This document shows, one piece after another, positions 6,877 through 14,906 of a DNA stretch of 32,865 nucleotides; position 1 is the stretch's first letter; each line of letters begins with the position of its first letter. The translations under genes and the position numbers were made by a program. Under the pieces are notes generated by a model. That model saw nothing but the letters and a program-made list of their open reading frames with translations, was not told the origin of the DNA and did not search any database. The stretch is from a virus: IMG/VR virus record IMGVR_UViG_3300031963_000575, positions 1 to 32,865 of that record, one strand, 5' to 3'.

Positions 6877-7668
6877 ATGAACTACCTAAGGACTTACTGT
6901 AACCTTATACGAAACGCAGAGAAAAGAGGTTACAACAAAAGAAATGTGAAAATGTATGTGGAAGGACATCACGTTTTTCCAAGATCTCTTTATGGGCAGA
7001 CAACAGAAGGGAACAAAAGGATTGTATATTTGACTGCCAGAGAACATTATATTGCTCACTCTCTATTAGAAAAAGCATTTATCAAAAGGTATGGAGAAAA
7101 GCATCCAAAAACAATAAAGATGACTCACGCTTTTTGGAAAATGAATCATCATAAAAGTGGTGATAAAGAATATTATTGCAACTCACGTCTTTATGAAGGA
7201 TTAAAAATAAGAGTTGGTAATGCTGTTGGTGATAGGTGTCGTGGTGTGAAATCCAAAAAAGAACACGTTGATAAGATGCGAAAAACAAAGTTTGTTTATG
7301 AATATTTGATTACAGATCCAAATGGTAAAGAATATATTACTCAAAGTTTGAAAAGTTTTTGTTTAGAACATAACTTACACAACCCTACTATGTGTTATGT
7401 TTGTATGGGAAAGAGAAATCATTATAAAGGTTGGACTGCTAAAATAACAAATACGATTAGACCAAACTTGATTATGAGCGATGAGCAAAGGGAGTTATGC
7501 CGAAAAGCAAGATTGAAAACTTATTATTTCTTATCGCCAGATAATAATATTGTAAAAGTTGATGATATTGATGAACATTGTAAAGATTTTGGATTGAGTA
7601 AAAGACAGATGCAAAGATTATCAAGATTTGAAGTAGATCATCATCGTGGTTGGAGATTGCCAGTATGA
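6877..7668 (+). CDS. Free-standing HNH homing endonuclease
   Basis: 263 aa. Residues 29-67 carry the HNH core: EGHHVFPRSLYG (H31, H32), NKRIVYLTAREHYIAH (N46, H57, H61), in the form typical of phage homing endonucleases. The C-terminal half has two related DNA-binding-like repeats, SLKSFCLEHNL...HYKGW (~157-186) and DIDEHCKDFGL...HHRGW (~230-259), resembling NUMOD-type helix-turn-helix modules. Such enzymes cut phage DNA lacking the gene and promote its spread. It separates two oxygenase genes from a third oxygenase-like gene, and its stop overlaps the ATG of that gene, which suggests clean insertion between genes. Its leader is discussed separately. Confidence 0.85.
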   Translation: MNYLRTYCNLIRNAEKRGYNKRNVKMYVEGHHVFPRSLYGQTTEGNKRIVYLTAREHYIAHSLLEKAFIKRYGEKHPKTIKMTHAFWKMNHHKSGDKEYYCNSRLYEGLKIRVGNAVGDRCRGVKSKKEHVDKMRKTKFVYEYLITDPNGKEYITQSLKSFCLEHNLHNPTMCYVCMGKRNHYKGWTAKITNTIRPNLIMSDEQRELCRKARLKTYYFLSPDNNIVKVDDIDEHCKDFGLSKRQMQRLSRFEVDHHRGWRLPV

Positions 7669-8219
7669 AAGCACCACTCTTTGAATATCCATCATACCAA
7701 TACCAAATAGACGACTGGGACTTTAAGCGCCGTGGACTTCTCAACAGAATCAACTCTCAAAAGTTTGTAAGAACCACTCTTCAAACTTTTGAGACTGATC
7801 GCCAAACAAATAAAAAGTCATACCTACATTACTTCCAAGACCTCATCAGACCTCAACTGTTTGAGTTCTGTCAGGAAGCACAAGTAACTTGTAGTATGAC
7901 TGATTGTTGGGCAGTGAGATATAAACAAGGAGATCATCAGACAGTTCACAACCATAAAAGTTGGGGATTCTCTGGTGTTCTTTATGTGGAGTATGATTCG
8001 AAACATCATACTCCTACTTGCTTTGTAGCACCTTGGCAAGATCCGAGAACTGATACAACAACTCTTGCACATCCACAAGATGTAAAAGAAGGAACACTGT
8101 TTATTGTTCCTTCTTATACTTTACACTTCGTTCATCCCAATCAATCGAGAAAACAAAGAACAATCATTGCGTTTGATTTACTTCCTAAACTTCCAGACCA
8201 TCAAGCAATAAATAGTTGA
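7665..8219 (+). CDS. Putative 2OG-Fe(II) oxygenase-fold protein with H-x-H site
   Basis: 184 aa from the ATG in the ATGA overlap with the endonuclease stop; an upstream TTG is possible but less likely. The pattern HNHKSWGFSGVLYVEY (H95, H97), EGTLFIVPSYTLHFVHP (H154) and RTIIAFDL (R165) matches the oxygenase subfamily with H-x-H-x(n)-SG-YV ... G-lifps-x-x-H ... R. The canonical H-x-D/E is not present: the third motif position is H97, so the metal site is atypical or the protein has another function. Related in pattern to the gene at 27373. Confidence 0.7.
   Translation: MKAPLFEYPSYQYQIDDWDFKRRGLLNRINSQKFVRTTLQTFETDRQTNKKSYLHYFQDLIRPQLFEFCQEAQVTCSMTDCWAVRYKQGDHQTVHNHKSWGFSGVLYVEYDSKHHTPTCFVAPWQDPRTDTTTLAHPQDVKEGTLFIVPSYTLHFVHPNQSRKQRTIIAFDLLPKLPDHQAINS
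8208..8214 (+). promoter_or_regulatory. Late promoter motif ATAAATA
   Basis: ATAAATA at the end of the oxygenase-like gene, 20 nt upstream of the ATG at 8235. Confidence 0.5.
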
Positions 8220-8234
8220 AAATCATTTGTAAAG

Positions 8235-8489
8235 ATGGCATACTTTATAAAGAAAGTTCAAAGTATTCAAGGAAATCAACAGGTCATTTATTATCAAGGT
8301 GATAAGCGTTGGTCAACTAACTTTGATGATCGTAAACTTTATTCACTAAAAAGTGAGGCAACCACTGAACTCTACGAGTTTGGTGGTTCTGTTGTAAAGA
8401 ACGAAGGATATAATCCAAATCCAATTGATGCCGATGGTGATGGAATGGTTCAGGAAGGAACAGAATTTGAAAGATCAGTTGGCACTTGA
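8235..8489 (+). CDS. Small conserved-type phage protein with DxDxDG motif
   Basis: 84 aa, function unknown. Beta-rich N-terminal half (KKVQSIQGNQQVIYYQGDKRW). Residues 61-76 read PNPIDADGDGMVQEGT, a D65-x-D67-x-D69-G70 calcium-loop-like pattern with V72 in the hydrophobic position but no acid at loop position 12. This motif recurs in marine T4-like phage proteins. Preceded by ATAAATA and followed by its own late motif at 8494, so probably late and possibly virion-associated; calcium binding is inference. Confidence 0.65.
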   Translation: MAYFIKKVQSIQGNQQVIYYQGDKRWSTNFDDRKLYSLKSEATTELYEFGGSVVKNEGYNPNPIDADGDGMVQEGTEFERSVGT

Positions 8490-8493
8490 ATAG

Positions 8494-8501
8494 CATAAAT
8501 A
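8494..8501 (+). promoter_or_regulatory. Late promoter motif CATAAATA
   Basis: CATAAATA followed by ACTGAAAAG, 21 nt before the ATG at 8523. Confidence 0.7.
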
Positions 8502-8522
8502 ACTGAAAAGTAGCGTAAAGAG

Positions 8523-9215
8523 ATGTCGCAATTAAGTGTTGATTCCATAACTGGTAGAGTATCAGGAACAGCACCGTCTTTGCCAAACGGTGCTGTTGTT
8601 ACTGGTGTTGTAACTGCCACAACTTTTAGTGGTAATGTTACTGGAAACCTCACTGGCAATGTCACAGGTAACTTAACAGGAACTGCATCAGCAGCAACAC
8701 TGGCAACCAATGCACAAGGACTAACTGGTTCTCCAAGTATTTCTGTTTCTGGTGTTAATAACACTGGTATTTCAACACTAACTGATACAAGACTTTCATC
8801 TATTGCGGATAAAACCACTCTGGTCAGTGGTAATACTGTAAGTCTTGTCTACAATACTGGTGGTGGTAATGTTGCGATCTGCACAAACCCAACAGGACCT
8901 ATCACACTCAATGTAACTGGTATTCCAACTGATAGTTCTTTTGATAATCGTGCAATCTCATTTGCGGTCATTGTTCAGCAAGGTGCAACTGCTTATGGTT
9001 GCACAAACGTAACTCTGAATGGTGTTGCTTTTGGTGCAAATGCAACTGCTGGATTGCAGACTCATATTGCATATGTTTCGGGAACGGTAGCAACGGCAAG
9101 CACCACTGGTTATGATGTCTTTAACTTTACTGGTATTAATACTGTTGGTTCTGCGGCATCAACACTTAACTACAAGTTACTCTCAAACGTAAGCGGCGGA
9201 TATAGAAGGTACTGA
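8523..9215 (+). CDS. Fibre protein, C-terminal subtype 1, with GN(V/L)T repeats
   Basis: 230 aa. N-terminus MSQLSVDSITGRVSGTAPSL followed by NGAVVTGVVTATTFSG, then the four-residue repeat GNVTGNLTGNVTGNLTG (residues ~37-53), QGLTGSPSISVSG and a C-terminal domain from TRLSSIADKTTLVSGNTVSL to VSGGYRRY. That domain is the subtype also seen at 3 (truncated gene), 19764 and 25014. It is a compact fibre: anchor, short repetitive shaft, tip. A glycine-rich partner starts 3 nt after its stop. Confidence 0.75.
   Translation: MSQLSVDSITGRVSGTAPSLPNGAVVTGVVTATTFSGNVTGNLTGNVTGNLTGTASAATLATNAQGLTGSPSISVSGVNNTGISTLTDTRLSSIADKTTLVSGNTVSLVYNTGGGNVAICTNPTGPITLNVTGIPTDSSFDNRAISFAVIVQQGATAYGCTNVTLNGVAFGANATAGLQTHIAYVSGTVATASTTGYDVFNFTGINTVGSAASTLNYKLLSNVSGGYRRY
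8631..8681 (+). repeat. 12-nt tandem repeat encoding G-N-(V/L)-T units
   Basis: Four degenerate 12-nt units plus a terminal Gly codon. The same unit is expanded at 25131-25244 in a paralogous gene. Confidence 0.75.
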
Positions 9216-9218
9216 TTT

Positions 9219-11096
9219 ATGGCTCCTATCGTTACTTCTCTGGCATCGATTGTAAAACAGTTTGGTATTGGTGCTGTTATTTCTGCTGGTTCTGCTGGCG
9301 GACCTATCACTGCAACAGGTGGTGTGATTAGTGATTACGAAGTTTCTGGAACATTTTATAGAGCACATATCTTCACTTCATCTGGAGCTCTCACAGTTAC
9401 TTCTGGATCAGGCACTGTTGAATACCTTGTTGTTGCTGGAGGTGGTGGTGGAGGTGGAACAGATGCTGATGATACTGGTGGTGGTGGAGCCGGTGGATTT
9501 AAAACATCTACAAGTTCACTATCACTTGGATCTTATCCAATAGTTATTGGTGCTGGTGGGGCTGGAGGAGTTGCAGTCCAAGGATCTAATGGTGGAGATA
9601 CTTCTCTATTTTCCTTTACAGCAGCTGGCGGCGGCGGTGGTGGTGCTGGCCCTCCGTCCGCTCCTATCCGACCTGGAATTTCCGGAGGATCTGGTGGTGG
9701 AGGAGGAGTATCTGGAAGTGCAGGAAGTGGAAATGTGTATTCACCAACCTCTCCACTGTTTCCTTCACCCGCTCCCGGACAAGGAAATAATGGTGGTGGT
9801 GGATCTGGTCAAGGATCTATTGGCGGCGGCGGTGGTGGTGCAGGAGAAACAGGAAATACAGATGGTCAAGGATATGGTGGAGATGGTTCTTCAAATGTTT
9901 ATGCGTATGGACCCACAAATCCAATAATGTATGCTGGAGGTGGTGGAGGTGGAAGATTTGGTGGTGCTGGGGCCCCAGGAGGTGATGGAGGCGGAGGTGC
10001 TGGTGGACCGACTGCAAATAGTAATGGTATTTCTGGAACTTATTCTACCGGAGGTGGTGGAGGTGGAGCTAGTAGAAATCCTGGTGGAGGCACTTGGATA
10101 GGTGGTTCTGGTGGTTCGGGAATCGTAATCGTCCGTTATGCTCTTCCTACATCTTCTGGAACCGCAAAAGCAACTGGTGGTGCTATCAGTTATTATAATG
10201 GTAAGACCATTCATACCTTTACGAGTTCTGGAACTTTCCAAACCACAACAGCAATCCCAACAGCAGAAGTATTCATCGTAGCAGGTGGTGGTTCTGGTGG
10301 TCCGGACACTAACCCAACTAACTTTGCATCAGGTGGCGGTGGTGGTGCAGGTGGTGTTGTTTATCATCCTGGATTAGGATTTCCATCACCAGCAACTTAT
10401 ACGATTACTGTTGGTGCCGGTGGTGTTGCTCCAAGAGGATCTAGTCCAACCAACAGAGGAACTGACGGTGCTGATACCACAGTAACGCATCCTTCTGGAC
10501 CATATGTTGCATATCGTGGTGGTGCTGGTGGAGCAGGTTGGCCTGGTACAGGATCTAATACTGGCGGTTCTTCTGGTGGTGCGGGAGATGGCGGAACAGC
10601 AGCGACAGCAGCACAACCGGCAACAAATCCAGGAGCAATAGAGTATGGAAACGCTGGTGGTTCTGGTGGTAGTGGTTCTCCTGGATATCCAGCAGGTGGA
10701 GGAGGTGGAGCCGGCGGTGTCGGTGGTGCAGGACCTTCTCCTTCATCTCCAATAGCGGGAGGTTTTGGTGGTATAGGACTGCAAGCACCACCATCATTTA
10801 GAAATCCTGCATCAACAGTAGGAGCTCCTGGTCCAGGTGGAGGTGGTTATTGGTTTGCTGGTGGTGGTGGTGGTGGTGTCTGGATTGGACCAAACGCGGG
10901 AGGTATTGGTGGTGGACCTGGTGGTCCTTTTGCCGGAGCAGGAAATGGTGGTATGGGACCTAATGGACAAGATGGTGCAAATGCATTAGAGAACACAGGT
11001 TCTGGCGGCGGTGGAGCAACTGGTGCTCCTGGACCAGCTCTACGGTCTGGTGGCAAAGGTGGTTCCGGTATCGTTCTTATTGCATACCCAACATAA
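9219..11096 (+). CDS. Glycine-rich putative adhesin with two tandem glycine-rich domains
   Basis: 625 aa. The N-terminal peptide MAPIVTSLASIVKQFGIG resembles the starts of the other partner genes. Domain 1 (~28-308) runs from ITATGGVISDYEVSG through VEYLVVAGGGGGG and ends GGSGIVIVRYAL. Domain 2 (~312-625) runs from AKATGGAISYYNGKTIHTF through VFIVAGGGSGG and ends GGKGGSGIVLIAYPT. Each domain has a beta-rich start, a conserved VVAGGGGG strand, long Gly stretches with short variable inserts, and a final hydrophobic strand. The two-domain layout is shared with the gene at 14907. Function by analogy is receptor binding at a fibre tip through loops held by polyglycine helices. It follows its fibre partner by 3 nt. 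Confidence 0.8.
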   Translation: MAPIVTSLASIVKQFGIGAVISAGSAGGPITATGGVISDYEVSGTFYRAHIFTSSGALTVTSGSGTVEYLVVAGGGGGGGTDADDTGGGGAGGFKTSTSSLSLGSYPIVIGAGGAGGVAVQGSNGGDTSLFSFTAAGGGGGGAGPPSAPIRPGISGGSGGGGGVSGSAGSGNVYSPTSPLFPSPAPGQGNNGGGGSGQGSIGGGGGGAGETGNTDGQGYGGDGSSNVYAYGPTNPIMYAGGGGGGRFGGAGAPGGDGGGGAGGPTANSNGISGTYSTGGGGGGASRNPGGGTWIGGSGGSGIVIVRYALPTSSGTAKATGGAISYYNGKTIHTFTSSGTFQTTTAIPTAEVFIVAGGGSGGPDTNPTNFASGGGGGAGGVVYHPGLGFPSPATYTITVGAGGVAPRGSSPTNRGTDGADTTVTHPSGPYVAYRGGAGGAGWPGTGSNTGGSSGGAGDGGTAATAAQPATNPGAIEYGNAGGSGGSGSPGYPAGGGGGAGGVGGAGPSPSSPIAGGFGGIGLQAPPSFRNPASTVGAPGPGGGGYWFAGGGGGGVWIGPNAGGIGGGPGGPFAGAGNGGMGPNGQDGANALENTGSGGGGATGAPGPALRSGGKGGSGIVLIAYPT

Positions 11097-11099
11097 ATA
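11092..11099 (+). promoter_or_regulatory. Late promoter motif CATAAATA containing upstream stop codon
   Basis: The TAA within CA-TAA-ATA is the stop codon of the glycine-rich gene. Leader continues TCTAAAAACTCCCA, then ATG at 11114; nearly identical leaders occur at 13389 and 22407. Confidence 0.75.
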
Positions 11100-11113
11100 T
11101 CTAAAAACTCCCA

Positions 11114-11377
11114 ATGACAAGAGCAAGAGATACATCAAGAGTTCAAATCGGTATCAATACTGCTGTCAGTGGTGCTGATGAGTTTACTTATGTACCTAAA
11201 ACTGCACTCATTGTAAGTGAAAACATAGACTTCAATACATCAAACTCTGGTGCAGAAGACTCTATTATTACTCTTGAAAGAACACATATGAATGTTAGTT
11301 CTGGTGTTAGTGTTACAATAGGCAGTGGTAAGCATTTGATTATTAATCCTTCTAATTTACCACACACAGTTTCATAA
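11114..11377 (+). CDS. Small beta-rich virion-like protein
   Basis: 87 aa, function unknown. N-terminus MTRARDTSRVQIGINTAVSG; the remainder (FTYVPKTALIVSENIDFNTS, RTHMNVSSGVSVTIGSGKHL then IINPSNLPHTVS) resembles the beta-rung capping domains at 2732 and 3172, with the common SG-x-x-x-x-IGSG-x-x-L-x-I ending. Bracketed by late promoter motifs on both sides, so expressed late as its own unit. Confidence 0.6.
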   Translation: MTRARDTSRVQIGINTAVSGADEFTYVPKTALIVSENIDFNTSNSGAEDSIITLERTHMNVSSGVSVTIGSGKHLIINPSNLPHTVS

Positions 11378-11380
11378 ATA
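11373..11380 (+). promoter_or_regulatory. Late promoter motif CATAAATA containing upstream stop codon
   Basis: Stop TAA of the 11114 gene lies inside the motif; 20 nt to the ATG at 11401. Confidence 0.75.
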
Positions 11381-11400
11381 ACTAGAAAGTATAAGACAAG

Positions 11401-11865
11401 ATGTCAGAACTTAGAGTTGATAATATTGTAAGTGCAGACGGAACTGCGGCACCTGTCTATAGTCAGGGTCTGAATATTCCATCTGGAAAAACTCTGACAA
11501 ATAATGGTAACTTTGTTGTTGGTGGAGCAACTTCCATTGCTGGTGTTACAACCTTTTCTTCTGGCGCGAACATAACTGGTAACATTACGGTTACTGGTGG
11601 ATTAAGTGTAACTGGTTCTGCTAACTTTAATACTACTGGTATTATTACCACCGGACAATTAAATGTTACTAATTCTTTTAGTTTTCAAAGTGTAAATGCT
11701 AGTGGTGTTTCTACGATTGCTAATGTAAAAATAACTCCAGTTGGAACAGGTGCAACAGTTGGTTCTTCTGGAATTGTTACTTATTATGGTGATGGTTCAA
11801 ATCTAACAGGAATTGTCGCTTTTGATGCTGGCAAAGTTTATACTTATAATCACCTTTTCTCATAA
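11401..11865 (+). CDS. Short fibre-like protein
   Basis: 154 aa. Starts MSELRVDNIVSADGTAAPVY, the family start. The middle has TG-type repeats (GANITGNITVTGGLSVTGSA), and the end has GIVTYYGDGSNLTGIVAFDA, the GDGSNLTG motif that in other fibres precedes further domains. It lacks either recurrent C-terminal domain and ends shortly after the motif with GKVYTYNHLFS, so it may be a truncated fibre or a distinct short one. Own late promoter at 11373. Confidence 0.65.
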   Translation: MSELRVDNIVSADGTAAPVYSQGLNIPSGKTLTNNGNFVVGGATSIAGVTTFSSGANITGNITVTGGLSVTGSANFNTTGIITTGQLNVTNSFSFQSVNASGVSTIANVKITPVGTGATVGSSGIVTYYGDGSNLTGIVAFDAGKVYTYNHLFS

Positions 11866-11868
11866 ATA
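11861..11868 (+). promoter_or_regulatory. Late promoter motif CATAAATA containing upstream stop codon
   Basis: Stop TAA of the 11401 gene lies inside the motif; 15 nt to the ATG at 11884. Confidence 0.75.
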
Positions 11869-11883
11869 ATCAAAAAAGATAAG

Positions 11884-12258
11884 ATGGCAAATCCAAATCT
11901 TCTTGGTATAGGGACAGTAATTGGTCTTTCTACAAATGTCGGTATTGCAACAACAGCTCACACTGTTTTTTTATCTAATGCGGCATCAAGTGGTAAGCTC
12001 TTAAAAATAAACAATCTTACTGCAATAAATGTCAATGGATCAACAGCAGTTAATGTGACAATTAAATATCATAATCAAGCTGCCGGAGCAGGAACATCTA
12101 CTTCGTTAGCATATCTTATTCCTGTTCCAGCAGCAGCATCTCTTATTGTTGTTGGTAAGGAAAATCCAGTTTATCTTGAAGAAAATAGGTCTCTTGGTGT
12201 AACCGCTGGTAGTGCAAATGGTATTGATATTTACTGCTCTTATGATGAAATTCTATAA
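11884..12258 (+). CDS. Small conserved virion protein, beta-sandwich-like
   Basis: 124 aa. MANPNLLGIGTVIGLSTNVG, then HTVFLSNAASSGKLLKINNL, AVNVTIKYHNQ, AYLIPVPAAASLIVVGKENP, VYLEENRSLGVTAGSANGID and IYCSYDEIL. The order of strands, the IPVPA-type turn and the late x-L-E-x-x-x-x-L segment match the genes at 2036 and 14484. It is followed after 28 nt by a glycine-rich gene, as is 14484, which suggests a second kind of partner pair. Precise position in the virion is unknown. Confidence 0.65.
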   Translation: MANPNLLGIGTVIGLSTNVGIATTAHTVFLSNAASSGKLLKINNLTAINVNGSTAVNVTIKYHNQAAGAGTSTSLAYLIPVPAAASLIVVGKENPVYLEENRSLGVTAGSANGIDIYCSYDEIL

Positions 12259-12286
12259 TAATTTTTAAAGTTTTTGGGAAAGTTAA

Positions 12287-13393
12287 ATGTCTAAAAGAAT
12301 TGCGAGTTACATTGGTCCAGCACCTCAATCTGATTCTCCCGGAAACAAAGGTATTTGGGATTTAATTCAGCAAGAGTATATTCAACAAGATGGAAACTGG
12401 CCAATTATTTTAAGTCCTGTAACTGCAACTGGTGGAACTATTATACCATCTGTTTCTTCTGGAAATGGATATGTTTATCATGTTTTTATTGGCAATGGTC
12501 CTCACGTATTTACAAAAACAAATCCAGGATCTGGATATATAGAATTACTGATGGTTGCTGGTGGTGGAGGTGCTGGTGCTCCTCTTGGTGCAGGCGGAGG
12601 TGCAGGAGGAATTGTTCATCATACACAATATCTTGTTGCTAGTGGTTCTCCATATCCAGTATCTGTCGGAGGTGGTGGATCTGGAACAACTACAACAACC
12701 CCTGCTACTGGACCTAGTGGTGGTCGTGGATCTGATACCACATTTGGTGTAAATTCAACTCCAGGTTACTTACTTGCAAAGGGTGGTGGAGGAGGGGGAA
12801 ATTTTGATGCTTCTCCAGTACCAGGATTTACTATTGATGGTGGTAGTGGTGGTGGATTGAATAGTTATTCACCATATGTTAATGGACTTTCTGTAGCACT
12901 GCAACCGACACAAAATACCGCATATATCGGAAAGACTGGTTTTAACCAATATGGAAATATTGGTGGAAATGCTCAACCAGGCGATCCATTTTCTAACAGT
13001 GGAGGTGGAGCTGGTGGTGTAGGGTCTGGTGGAGTATCATCTGCTGCTGGTGGAGCTGGACAACCATTTCCAGGTTTTCCTGCACCTATTATTGCTCCTG
13101 CTATACCTTCTCCAGAAAGAACGGCATGGACATCCGCAGTGGGACCAACTGGTCTTTTTGGTGGAGGAGGAGGTGCTGGCGGTAGATCCACCGGTGGATC
13201 TGGGGGACCTGGTGGAGGAGGACCTGGTGGACCCGGAACTGGCGGTGGTGCTGTATCAGCACAAGGTGGAAATGGGAACAACGGTGTAGTTTATACCGGA
13301 GGTGGCGGAGGTGGAGGTCAATATACTACATTTACTGCTCCAACAGCTAACGGAGGATCTGGAATAGTTATTGTTCGATACTTGGCATCATAA
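12287..13393 (+). CDS. Glycine-rich virion protein, single domain
   Basis: 368 aa. The N-terminus (MSKRIASYIGPAPQSDSPGN, GIWDLIQQEYIQQDGNWP) differs from the M-x-PI-start peptides and probably attaches to a different partner. From residue ~44 there is one glycine-rich domain: VTATGGTIIPS, GYIELLMVAGGGGAGA, many GGG blocks, a Pro-rich loop FPAPIIAPAIPSPE, and the final strand GGSGIVIVRYLAS. The same Pro-rich loop is recognisable at 20551 (FPGPIIGPAIPAPE) and in part at 14907. Likely an adhesin or tip component by analogy. Confidence 0.75.
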   Translation: MSKRIASYIGPAPQSDSPGNKGIWDLIQQEYIQQDGNWPIILSPVTATGGTIIPSVSSGNGYVYHVFIGNGPHVFTKTNPGSGYIELLMVAGGGGAGAPLGAGGGAGGIVHHTQYLVASGSPYPVSVGGGGSGTTTTTPATGPSGGRGSDTTFGVNSTPGYLLAKGGGGGGNFDASPVPGFTIDGGSGGGLNSYSPYVNGLSVALQPTQNTAYIGKTGFNQYGNIGGNAQPGDPFSNSGGGAGGVGSGGVSSAAGGAGQPFPGFPAPIIAPAIPSPERTAWTSAVGPTGLFGGGGGAGGRSTGGSGGPGGGGPGGPGTGGGAVSAQGGNGNNGVVYTGGGGGGGQYTTFTAPTANGGSGIVIVRYLAS

Positions 13394-13396
13394 ATA
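13389..13396 (+). promoter_or_regulatory. Late promoter motif CATAAATA containing upstream stop codon
   Basis: Stop TAA of the glycine-rich gene is inside the motif; leader TCTAAAAACCCTCA, then ATG at 13411. Confidence 0.75.
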
Positions 13397-13410
13397 TCTA
13401 AAAACCCTCA

Positions 13411-13812
13411 ATGGCATATATCGGAAGACCCCAAGCAACGGGCCCCTATCTCAAACTTGATGATATCTCTGATGAGTTTGATGGAAGTAAGGTAACATTT
13501 AATCTCACGCTTGGTGGTTCTCCATTTTTTACATCAAACGCTTATACTCTACTTCTTTCACTTGATGGTGTTATTCAAGAACCTATCAAGTCTTTTGTTG
13601 TTCAAGAAAATCAAATCACGTTTGCTTCGCCACCTGATGCAACATCAAATTTTTATTGTATAGTTCTTGGAACTACATTAAATACGACTGCACTTACAAG
13701 TTTAACGATTGGAACTAGAACTAGTGCAGCAACACTTGCATTAAATGGAGAGCAACTTGGAGTCCTTCGAAGAGACGGAACAAAGGGATTCATCTCTTTC
13801 AATGTAGCATAA
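13411..13812 (+). CDS. Fibre N-terminal-like virion protein
   Basis: 133 aa. Starts MAYIGRPQATGPYLKLDDIS, then DEFDGSKVTFNLTLGG, LLLSLDGVIQEPIKSFVVQE, QITFASPPDATSNFYCIVLG. The YIG-x-x-x-x-TG ... LDDIS start and the S-x-D/N-GV-I-Q-x-P strand are shared with the 511-aa protein at 18198. In marine T4-like phages this fold forms the N-terminal part of long fibres; here it stands almost alone, followed by ALNGEQLGVLRRDGTKGFIS. It may be a short fibre or an attachment subunit. Confidence 0.65.
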   Translation: MAYIGRPQATGPYLKLDDISDEFDGSKVTFNLTLGGSPFFTSNAYTLLLSLDGVIQEPIKSFVVQENQITFASPPDATSNFYCIVLGTTLNTTALTSLTIGTRTSAATLALNGEQLGVLRRDGTKGFISFNVA

Positions 13813-13815
13813 ATA
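13808..13815 (+). promoter_or_regulatory. Late promoter motif CATAAATA containing upstream stop codon
   Basis: Stop TAA of the 13411 gene is inside the motif; 22 nt to the ATG at 13838. Confidence 0.75.
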
Positions 13816-13837
13816 ATCCAAAGACTATTCAGATATA

Positions 13838-14461
13838 ATGGCGAATAGATATCCGCTGATTTATAATCCAAGTGCTGGACAACTTCAAGAACTCCAAGTA
13901 GGAGACAATCTTGATCTTGGGGGTTCTGGGATTAGTAGTGTAGGAAATATAAACTCTTCCGGAATTATTACCGCCACTACATTTAGCGGTGGATTCAGTG
14001 GTACATTCAGTGGAAATGCAACTGGTTTAACTGGATCACCTAGTATCACAGTTACTGGTCTTTCTGTTTCTGGTATCTCAACATTTGCTCAAGATATTAA
14101 TCTTGGTGATAATGTTAAAGCAAACTTTGGTGATAGTGATGATTTAAGAATCTATCATGATGGAACCAATAGTTATGTGGAGGATACTGGAGCAGGAGAT
14201 CTATATCTTTCTGGTTCCACTAACGTCATTATTCAACACCATTCAACTGGTGAAACAATGGCGAAGTTTGTTGGCAATGGTTCCGCCGAACTTTATCATG
14301 ATAACAGTAAGAAGTTTGAAACTTTGGGAGTTGGTGCGACAGTTACTGGAACTATGTACGCAACAAGTTTTGTTGGATCTGGCGCTAATCTGACAAACCT
14401 TCCAGTGTCTGGTGGTGGAGGTGGAGATTTTAATGAACTTGACGCCGCACTGTTTAACTAA
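13838..14461 (+). CDS. Tail-fibre-like protein with LGDN-x-K-x-x-FGDSDDL repeat
   Basis: 207 aa. MANRYPLIYNPSAGQLQELQ, then SGIITATTFSGGFSGTFSGN, LTGSPSITVTGLSVSGISTF, and the marine-phage fibre repeat INLGDNVKANFGDSDDLRIY, HDGTNSYVEDTGAGDLYLSG, followed by SAELYHDNSKKFETLGVGAT and SFVGSGANLTNLPVSGGGGG. The modules are common to many cyanophage fibre proteins. It ends shortly after the Gly run. Late expressed from its own motif; no glycine-rich partner follows directly. Confidence 0.75.
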   Translation: MANRYPLIYNPSAGQLQELQVGDNLDLGGSGISSVGNINSSGIITATTFSGGFSGTFSGNATGLTGSPSITVTGLSVSGISTFAQDINLGDNVKANFGDSDDLRIYHDGTNSYVEDTGAGDLYLSGSTNVIIQHHSTGETMAKFVGNGSAELYHDNSKKFETLGVGATVTGTMYATSFVGSGANLTNLPVSGGGGGDFNELDAALFN

Positions 14462-14464
14462 ATA
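14458..14464 (+). promoter_or_regulatory. Late promoter motif CTAAATA containing upstream stop codon
   Basis: Stop TAA of the 13838 gene is inside the motif; 19 nt to the ATG at 14484. Confidence 0.7.
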
Positions 14465-14483
14465 ACTTAAAAAGTATATACCG

Positions 14484-14891
14484 ATGGCACTCAAAAGAAC
14501 TAAATTATTAGGTATTCAGGCAGTTACTGGCATTAATACAGTAGGTATTTTAACTGTAGGAACCACTGCAACTGCTGGTGGTGTTGGTATTGCATCAACC
14601 ACCTATCTTCGTGGTGTGGTAATGCACAACACTGGACTTTCAACTGCTACTTCATCACTCTACGTTTACCCAAGTAGCGTTACGGTTTCTGGTGTTGGGC
14701 AGACGGCATATAGATTGGCAAGAGTAGATCTAAATGCAAACGAAACTTTCTTCTTTGAAATGAACTATCCACTGGTTCTTACAAACCAAGAAAAGATTGT
14801 TGTAGAAGTTACACAACCAGCGAACGTGGTTGGAGGAGCAGGTATTGGTAGTGCTATCAACTATCAAATTCTCGGTGATACAGACATCTGA
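14484..14891 (+). CDS. Small conserved virion protein, beta-sandwich-like
   Basis: 135 aa. MALKRTKLLGIQAVTGINTV, then TYLRGVVMHNTGLSTATSSL, YVYPSSVTVSGVGQTAYRLA, NETFFFEMNYPLVLTNQEKI, VVEVTQPANVVGGAGIGSAI and NYQILGDTDI. Strand pattern parallels 2036 and 11884 (long strands, an L-x-x-x-x-K-I-x-V segment and a final strand). A glycine-rich gene follows after 15 nt, as it does for 11884. Confidence 0.65.
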   Translation: MALKRTKLLGIQAVTGINTVGILTVGTTATAGGVGIASTTYLRGVVMHNTGLSTATSSLYVYPSSVTVSGVGQTAYRLARVDLNANETFFFEMNYPLVLTNQEKIVVEVTQPANVVGGAGIGSAINYQILGDTDI

Positions 14892-14906
14892 TAAGAGGTA
14901 AGTATA

